19,360 bases of DNA from Gallionella sp. UBA6045 (lineage in GTDB: Bacteria; Pseudomonadota; Gammaproteobacteria; Burkholderiales; Gallionellaceae): positions 1 to 19,360 of the forward strand of contig DIYV01000094.1 of assembly GCA_002429165.1 (NCBI GenBank), given 5' to 3'. Position 1 is the first letter of the stretch; the number at the start of each line of letters is the position of its first letter. This document shows positions 14,920 through 19,360 of the stretch, piece after piece. A program made the position numbers and the translations under genes. The notes under the pieces are model-generated. The model saw only the letters and a program-made list of their open reading frames with translations, had not been told where the DNA came from and did not search any database.

Positions 14920-15294
14920 ATGACGACCAAAAAGGCCACTGCGACCACAGCCAAAGTTTCAGCAAAAACACCGCCGGTGAAGAAGCGCGCAGTCACGGCA
15001 AAACCGATTTTGAAGCATGTGGCCAAGCCTGGCATCAAAGCGGCATCGCAAAAAGCCGCAAAAAAACCAAAACACAAAATGAAAGTGGTGCGCGACAGCT
15101 TTACCATGCCGCAAAACGAGTATGCCAAGATCGCCGAGATCAAGGATATCTGTCTGAAGGCGAAGATGCATATCAAGAAAAGTGAAGTGTTGCGTGCCGG
15201 ATTAATACTGTTGTCTGAACTGGATCCGGGACAATTGAAGCGCGCCCTGGGAAGTCTGGAAAAAATCAAAACAGGCCGCCCGCACAAACACTGA
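14920..15294 (+). CDS. Lysine/alanine-rich protein with ribbon-helix-helix-like C-terminus
   Basis: The protein has 124 residues in two parts. Residues 1-55 contain 16 Lys and 11 Ala, with AKTPPVKKRA-like patches and no acidic residue before D59. This resembles histone-H1-like bacterial tails such as AlgP. Residues 57-101 resemble a ribbon-helix-helix fold: a short strand (RDSFTMPQNEY), helix (AKIAEIKDICLKAKM), turn (HIKK) and helix (SEVLRAGLILLSEL). The end reads KTGRPHKH. Similar C-termini occur in other betaproteobacteria as unnamed proteins. It lies alone on the + strand, divergent from sixA and convergent with ppk1. GAGGA is four bases before ATG. DNA binding, polyphosphate binding or both are possible; none is shown. 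A TATACA at 14881-14886 could be a -10 element but has no well-spaced -35. Confidence 0.85.
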   Translation: MTTKKATATTAKVSAKTPPVKKRAVTAKPILKHVAKPGIKAASQKAAKKPKHKMKVVRDSFTMPQNEYAKIAEIKDICLKAKMHIKKSEVLRAGLILLSELDPGQLKRALGSLEKIKTGRPHKH

Positions 15295-15470
15295 TTCCAT
15301 CCTGGGACCGCGTTGAACTTTACGCGGATATCAAGGCACTTGTTATCAATGACAGCACGGTAATTGCCGAAAGCATTTCGCATGACGGCAGCCGTTTGAT
15401 TGCCGGGAATTCGTCGGCCGCACATCAATTTTTTGCAGTGGGCTGCTGATATCTGCCGTTCGCAAAAAGG
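15295..15470. other. Intergenic stretch with a start-less open frame
   Basis: These 176 bases lie between the basic protein and the ppk1 stop. On the + strand a frame is open from 15291 to a TGA at 15447-15449. It reads in a protein-like way (KALVINDSTVIAESISHDG) but has no ATG or GTG near its beginning. It may be a gene remnant or chance. I see no intrinsic terminator here for either convergent gene. Confidence 0.4.
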
Positions 15471-17558
15471 TCAGGATTTCGCCATGGCGGGGGTATGGGT
15501 GAACTGATTGAGCAGCTCGTGTTGAGCGCATTTTTTTGCCGTACTGCGCGGATGCTTGCGCCGGTAATGTCCCGCGCTGTCCATGTCCCATGCCTGGCAG
15601 TTGTCCTGCAGATAGATCTTTAGTCCCTCGTCGATCACACGCTTCTTGAGTTTCTTGTCAAGCACAGGAAAGCATACTTCAATGCGGCGGAAGAAATTCC
15701 TGTCCATCCAGTCCGCGCTGGAGAGATATACGTTGTGTTGCAGATTGTTGCGGAAATAAAAAATGCGGGTGTGTTCGAGAAAACGCCCGATCACCGAACG
15801 CACCCTGATGTTGTCGGACAATCCCGCCACACCAGGACGAAGTGCGCACACGCCGCGCACGATCAAGTCGATTTTTACCCCGGCCTGGGAAGCTTCGTAA
15901 AGCGCATTGATGGTTTCGGGCTCCAGCAAGGCATTCATCTTGGCGATGATGTGTGCGCGTTTGCCCGATTGCGCAATGAGCGCCTCGCTGCGGATGGCAC
16001 GCAACACTTCGGTGTGCAGGGAAAACGGCGATTGCCACAAATGGTTAAGCGTGCGCGCTTTGCCGAGACTGGTGAGCTGGCTGAACACCTCGTTCACATC
16101 GGCGCAGACCTTTTCGTTGCTGGTGAACAGGCCAAAATCGGTATAAAGCCGCGCCGTACGCGGATGATAGTTGCCGGTGCCGAGATGCGCATAGCGGCGC
16201 AGCTTGCCGTCTTCGCGGCGCACCACCATCAGCATCTTGGCGTGGGTCTTGTGCCCGACAACGCCATACACCACATGCGCCCCGACTTCTTCCAGTCGGT
16301 TTGCCCAATTGATGTTGGCTTCCTCGTCGAAACGCGCCAGCAGCTCCACCACCACCGTCACTTCCTTGCCGCCCTTTGCCGCAGCGATCAACGCATCCAT
16401 CAATGCGGAATCCACCCCGGTGCGATACACGGTCTGTTTGATGGCGACCACGTTCGGGTCGCTGGCGGCCTGCTGGATGAAATCGATCACCGGCTTGAAA
16501 GACTGGTAAGGATGGTGCAGAAGCACATCGTTTTTGCGCATCACCTTGAACATGTCCGAGCCTTTTTTTTGCAACACGGCAGGCACGCTGGGTACGAAGG
16601 AAGCAAATTTCAAATCATCACGCTCGACCAGATCCGGGATCCGCATCAGGCGCACCAGATTCACCGGGCCATGCACCCGATACAAATCATCCGGCGCGAG
16701 GCTGAATTCCTTGAGCAATAGATCAGCAATCAGCGGCGAGCAATTGTCGGCGATCTCCAGCCGCACCGCGTCGCCGAAGTTGCGTTGCGGCAACTCGCCC
16801 TGCAAACTGAGGCGCAGATTTTTGACTTCTTCTTCGTCCACGAACAGATCGCTGTTGCGCGTCACACGGAATTGGAAACAGCCGAGCACCTCCATACCGC
16901 TGAACAATTCGCCGACATGCGCATGCAGAATGGATGAAAGAAAAACAAAACCATGCTCGCAGCCGCTGATCTCCGGCGGCATCAGGATGGTGCGTGGCAC
17001 CACGCGCGGAGCCTGCACGATAGCACGGGCCGAGTTGCGCCCGAAGGCATCCTTGCCCTGAAGTTCCACGGCAAAGTTCAGGCTCTTGTTGAGCACGCGC
17101 GGGAACGGGTGTGACGGGTCAAGACCGATGGGGGTCAGGACCGGCATCACTTCGCGGAAGAAAAAATCCCTGACCCATTCCTGTTGCGCTTCGTTCCAGT
17201 GAGTGCGGCGCAGAAACTTGATGCCCTGCTTGGCGAGGGACGGAATGATATCGGTGTTGAACAACTGATACTGGCGTTCTATCAATTGATGCGCACGTTC
17301 GCGCACAAACTGGAGGATCTGCCGCGCGGTCAAGCCATCGGCGCTGGTGGCTATACCGCCGAGTTTGATTTGTTCCATCAGTCCCGCCACGCGTATCTCG
17401 AAAAACTCGTCGAGATTGCTGCTGACGATGCACAGATATTTCAACCGCTCCAGCAGCGGGATGCTCGCATCTTCAGCCTGAGCCAGCACGCGGCGATTGA
17501 ATTCGAGCTGACCGAGTTCGCGGTTCAGGAATTGCTGCGGAACGAATTTTTTAGGCAA
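15471..17558 (-). CDS. ppk1: Polyphosphate kinase 1
   Basis: It reversibly polymerises the gamma-phosphate of ATP into long-chain polyphosphate through a phosphohistidine intermediate, typically as a membrane-associated oligomer. The 695-residue length is normal. The N-terminal domain begins FLNRELGQLEFNRRVLAQ, and SNLDEFFEIRVAGL is conserved. The two phospholipase-D-like histidines are H439 (KTHAK) and H596 (FLEHTRIF). Both are offset by four from H435 and H592 of the E. coli enzyme. GTGNYHPRTARLYTDFG and VYLSSADWM also match. The start is TTG 17558, because the conserved N-terminus leaves no room for a later start; AAGG lies about eight bases upstream. It begins 11 bases after the yggX stop, so the two are probably cotranscribed. 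No exopolyphosphatase gene follows. Confidence 0.97.
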   Translation of the reverse strand: MPKKFVPQQFLNRELGQLEFNRRVLAQAEDASIPLLERLKYLCIVSSNLDEFFEIRVAGLMEQIKLGGIATSADGLTARQILQFVRERAHQLIERQYQLFNTDIIPSLAKQGIKFLRRTHWNEAQQEWVRDFFFREVMPVLTPIGLDPSHPFPRVLNKSLNFAVELQGKDAFGRNSARAIVQAPRVVPRTILMPPEISGCEHGFVFLSSILHAHVGELFSGMEVLGCFQFRVTRNSDLFVDEEEVKNLRLSLQGELPQRNFGDAVRLEIADNCSPLIADLLLKEFSLAPDDLYRVHGPVNLVRLMRIPDLVERDDLKFASFVPSVPAVLQKKGSDMFKVMRKNDVLLHHPYQSFKPVIDFIQQAASDPNVVAIKQTVYRTGVDSALMDALIAAAKGGKEVTVVVELLARFDEEANINWANRLEEVGAHVVYGVVGHKTHAKMLMVVRREDGKLRRYAHLGTGNYHPRTARLYTDFGLFTSNEKVCADVNEVFSQLTSLGKARTLNHLWQSPFSLHTEVLRAIRSEALIAQSGKRAHIIAKMNALLEPETINALYEASQAGVKIDLIVRGVCALRPGVAGLSDNIRVRSVIGRFLEHTRIFYFRNNLQHNVYLSSADWMDRNFFRRIEVCFPVLDKKLKKRVIDEGLKIYLQDNCQAWDMDSAGHYRRKHPRSTAKKCAQHELLNQFTHTPAMAKS

Positions 17559-17569
17559 GCTGTAGCCTT

Positions 17570-17842
17570 TTAATTTTTTGGAGGCACATACCCGTCCGGC
17601 ATTTGCACTCCCTCGCCAAAGAAATATTTTTCCATCAGCGTGGCGAGAAATTTGCGCGCCGACGCATCGGCAAGGTTGAGCCGGTTTTCGTTCACCTGCA
17701 TGGTCTGATATTTCAGCCAGCCCTGCCAGGCTTCCTTGGAGACGTTTTCAAATATACGCTGACCCAGCGCGCCCGGATAGGGCGGGCGATCCAGCCCTTC
17801 GGCCTCGCGACCCAGTTTTACGCAATTAACCATTCTTGCCAT
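17570..17842 (-). CDS. yggX: Probable Fe(2+)-trafficking protein YggX
   Basis: This small cytoplasmic protein of 90 residues is the full length for YggX. The family protects iron-sulfur clusters from oxidation and is linked to iron handling. Recognisable features are the N-terminal [11 protein letters not shown] with the conserved Cys7, [12 protein letters not shown], the W-rich [11 protein letters not shown], and the terminal segment [24 protein letters not shown] lies about ten bases before ATG. It is upstream of ppk1 with 11 bases between them and follows uppP by 67 bases. Iron handling would suit an iron-oxidising lineage, but the gene is widespread and does not prove that lifestyle. Confidence 0.95.
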   Translation of the reverse strand: MARMVNCVKLGREAEGLDRPPYPGALGQRIFENVSKEAWQGWLKYQTMQVNENRLNLADASARKFLATLMEKYFFGEGVQMPDGYVPPKN

Positions 17843-17909
17843 ATTTATGAATCTCCGATTGTGATTATGTGTCGTTATTATGACAGCGGGATGGCAAAGT
17901 TTTGTATTG

Positions 17910-18734
17910 TTAATTTGCCGACCAGTTCACCATACCGCTGTAGGCGGTGCCGAGCACGGCCAGCCCGAACACGATGCGATACCAGGCAAATGCGCTGAAG
18001 TCGTGGTGGCTGATGTATCGCAGCAACCAGCGCACGCAGAGGAACGCGCTGACAAACGAAGCCACCGATCCCACCGCAAACAGCCACCAGTCCTGGGCAT
18101 GAAACAGCGAGCGGTACTTCACCACTTCATAAAAGGTCGCTGCCGTCAGCGTCGGTATCGCGAGAAAGAACGAGAACTCGGTGGCCGCTGTGCGCGACAG
18201 GCCGAACAACAGACCGCCGATTATGGTTGCGCCGGAGCGCGAGGTGCCCGGTATCAGCGCCAGCGATTGCGCCAGGCCGATTTTCAGCGCGTCGCGCCAG
18301 CGCATGTCATCAACGTGTTCGATACGCACGATGTGCTGGCGTTTTTCCGCCCACAGGATGATCAGGCCGCCGATGATGAAGGCCAGCGCCACCGGGATCG
18401 GCGCGAACAGATATTCCTTGATTTTGGTGGCAAACAACAGCCCCAGAACGGCCGCGGGCAAAAACGCGACGAACAGGTTGGTGACGAAGCGCTGCGCGGC
18501 TTCCTGTTTTTTCACCAGTCCGCTGACCACCGCGCCCAGCCTGGCGCGGTATTCCCAGCACACCGCCAGGATCGCGGCGAACTGGATCACGATCTCGAAC
18601 ACCTTGCCGCGCTCGTCGTTGAAATTGAGCAGATCGCCGGCCATGATCAGATGCCCGGTGGAAGAGATCGGCAGAAATTCGGTCAGTCCTTCGACGATGC
18701 CCAGTATCAGGGCTTTCCAGTAAATCAGATCCAT
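17910..18734 (-). CDS. uppP: Undecaprenyl-diphosphatase, UppP/BacA type
   Basis: This integral inner-membrane enzyme of 274 residues dephosphorylates undecaprenyl diphosphate to recycle the lipid carrier for peptidoglycan and other envelope polymers. It also confers bacitracin tolerance when abundant. The two signature motifs are present: [15 protein letters not shown] (15-29), with the catalytic glutamates E15 and E19, and [10 protein letters not shown] in the second half. Several hydrophobic helices fill the remainder. The start [16 protein letters not shown] is typical, with AAGGG seven bases before ATG. It is followed by yggX on the same strand. The 180 bases upstream carry a candidate terminator of the dodecin gene, so uppP probably has its own promoter, though I could not place one. 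Confidence 0.96.
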   Translation of the reverse strand: MDLIYWKALILGIVEGLTEFLPISSTGHLIMAGDLLNFNDERGKVFEIVIQFAAILAVCWEYRARLGAVVSGLVKKQEAAQRFVTNLFVAFLPAAVLGLLFATKIKEYLFAPIPVALAFIIGGLIILWAEKRQHIVRIEHVDDMRWRDALKIGLAQSLALIPGTSRSGATIIGGLLFGLSRTAATEFSFFLAIPTLTAATFYEVVKYRSLFHAQDWWLFAVGSVASFVSAFLCVRWLLRYISHHDFSAFAWYRIVFGLAVLGTAYSGMVNWSAN

Positions 18735-18848
18735 AAACTACCCTTGTCGAAGAAATTGTTTCAAAGAGGCCGAGCCACCGACGGAAGCCATATCCTGTTT
18801 CCTGCACCACCCAGTTTCCTGATATCGCATGGTACAGAAAATCTTGCG

Positions 18849-18888
18849 AAAAAAATTGCCGGCCTGCCCAGTAACGCACAGACGGCAA
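18849..18888 (-). terminator. Candidate intrinsic terminator after the dodecin gene
   Basis: Read on the minus strand, TTGCCG (18888-18883) pairs with CGGCAA (18861-18856), and a run of seven T follows (18855-18849). The loop is long (21 bases) and only partly self-pairing, so strength is uncertain. It lies 27 bases past the dodecin stop, and the rest of 18735-18914 shows no gene. Confidence 0.5.
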
Positions 18889-18914
18889 ACTGGATTGCTT
18901 AGTTCCCGGTTTGC

Positions 18915-19133
18915 TTATTTTTTGGGATCGTACTTGAAAGACAAGGCTACTTTCGCCCGGTAAGCCGCCACTTTGCCATTCTCGATCACCAAGTCCAATT
19001 TGATCACTTCAGCAACCCTCAGGTCCCGCAGGGTTTTTGAGGCGGCGTTGACCGCGTTCGCGGCGGCATCTTCCCAGGATTTTTTGCTGGTTCCGACCAG
19101 TTCGGTGATACGGTAAACGCTGTCTGCTGTCAT
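18915..19133 (-). CDS. Dodecin-family protein lacking the flavin-stacking tryptophan
   Basis: The protein has 71 residues, the length of dodecins, which form hollow dodecamers that bind and buffer flavins. The fold pattern is clear: strand VYRITELVGTS, helix SWEDAAANAVNAASKTL, then DLRVAEVIKLDLVIENGKVAAYRAKVALSFKYD. In the studied flavin-binding dodecins the segment after the helix reads LRWFEV, with the Trp that sandwiches the isoalloxazine ring. Here it is LRVAEV, so classical flavin stacking is doubtful. ATG 19133 is chosen because AAGGAG lies six bases upstream; ten extra residues from 19163 would start inside a palindrome. It lies 59 bases after the end of thiC on the same strand, so it could be cotranscribed with it. 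Confidence 0.9.
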   Translation of the reverse strand: MTADSVYRITELVGTSKKSWEDAAANAVNAASKTLRDLRVAEVIKLDLVIENGKVAAYRAKVALSFKYDPKK

Positions 19134-19149
19134 GATTTTCTCCTTTTTT

Positions 19150-19163
19150 ATGATGAACATCAT
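19150..19163. other. Short palindrome between thiC and the dodecin gene
   Basis: ATGATG-AA-CATCAT is a perfect six-base inverted repeat around two bases. It lies just upstream of the dodecin ribosome site. It could be a protein-binding site or chance; nothing else supports a role. Confidence 0.25.
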
Positions 19164-19192
19164 TGGTTGCTACGGTGAAACAGTGTTACAAA

Positions 19193-19360
<168 letters not shown>

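Noticed and set aside
14901..15428. Minus-strand open frame opposite the basic protein, with apparent hydrophobic stretches
   Set aside because: The hydrophobic runs are the antisense of Lys/Ala codons. The + strand frame has a ribosome site and a conserved-looking C-terminal domain.
15735..16721. 328-codon plus-strand open frame opposite ppk1
   Set aside because: It is antisense to well-conserved PPK1. It is rich in His/Gln/Arg with no domain, and no ribosome site was seen.
17880..18902. 340-codon plus-strand open frame opposite uppP
   Set aside because: The translation is highly charged and low in complexity, and uppP on the other strand has intact catalytic motifs.

Overview
The window looks like chromosomal DNA from an autotrophic betaproteobacterium. 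The best guess is Nitrosomonadales, near the Gallionellaceae. This rests on protein resemblance (proteobacterial phosphoribulokinase, BPSS1780-type membrane protein, YggX, the polA/DUF2782/thrB neighbourhood) and the GC-rich codon use. No rRNA or other marker is present to prove it. Gene density is high. I saw no tRNA, rRNA, CRISPR array, phage gene or transposase.

Layout. 1-3201 (+): phosphoribulokinase (prkB), a strong intrinsic terminator, then a UvrD/PcrA-type helicase starting almost on top of that terminator. 3291-6702 (-): a probable operon read right to left, with a LOG-family nucleotide-monophosphate phosphoribohydrolase, a DUF2782 exported protein, homoserine kinase (thrB), a BPSS1780-like membrane protein and a small four-helix membrane protein. 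6744-12703 (+): DNA polymerase I (polA), a hairpin repeat, then pyrC, gamma-carbonic anhydrase, a DUF2288 protein, a single-domain EamA transporter and a glycine-zipper lipoprotein. 12753-17842 is a polyphosphate and phosphohistidine neighbourhood. On the - strand it holds polyphosphate:AMP phosphotransferase (two-domain PPK2), SixA, PPK1 and YggX. Embedded on the + strand is a lysine/alanine-rich protein with a ribbon-helix-helix-like C-terminus. 17910-19360 (-): uppP, a dodecin-like protein and the 3' end of thiC, which runs off the window.

How the genes fit together. PPK1 makes polyphosphate from ATP. The PPK2-type phosphotransferase spends polyphosphate to turn AMP into ADP. SixA removes phosphate from phosphohistidine, the chemistry of the PPK1 intermediate. 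The basic, histone-H1-like protein between them could bind DNA, polyphosphate or both. This cluster is the best candidate for an undescribed functional unit. The second notable item is a dispersed, nearly palindromic repeat of about 130 bp, present twice: it touches the polA stop codon and lies just upstream of the polyphosphate:AMP phosphotransferase start.
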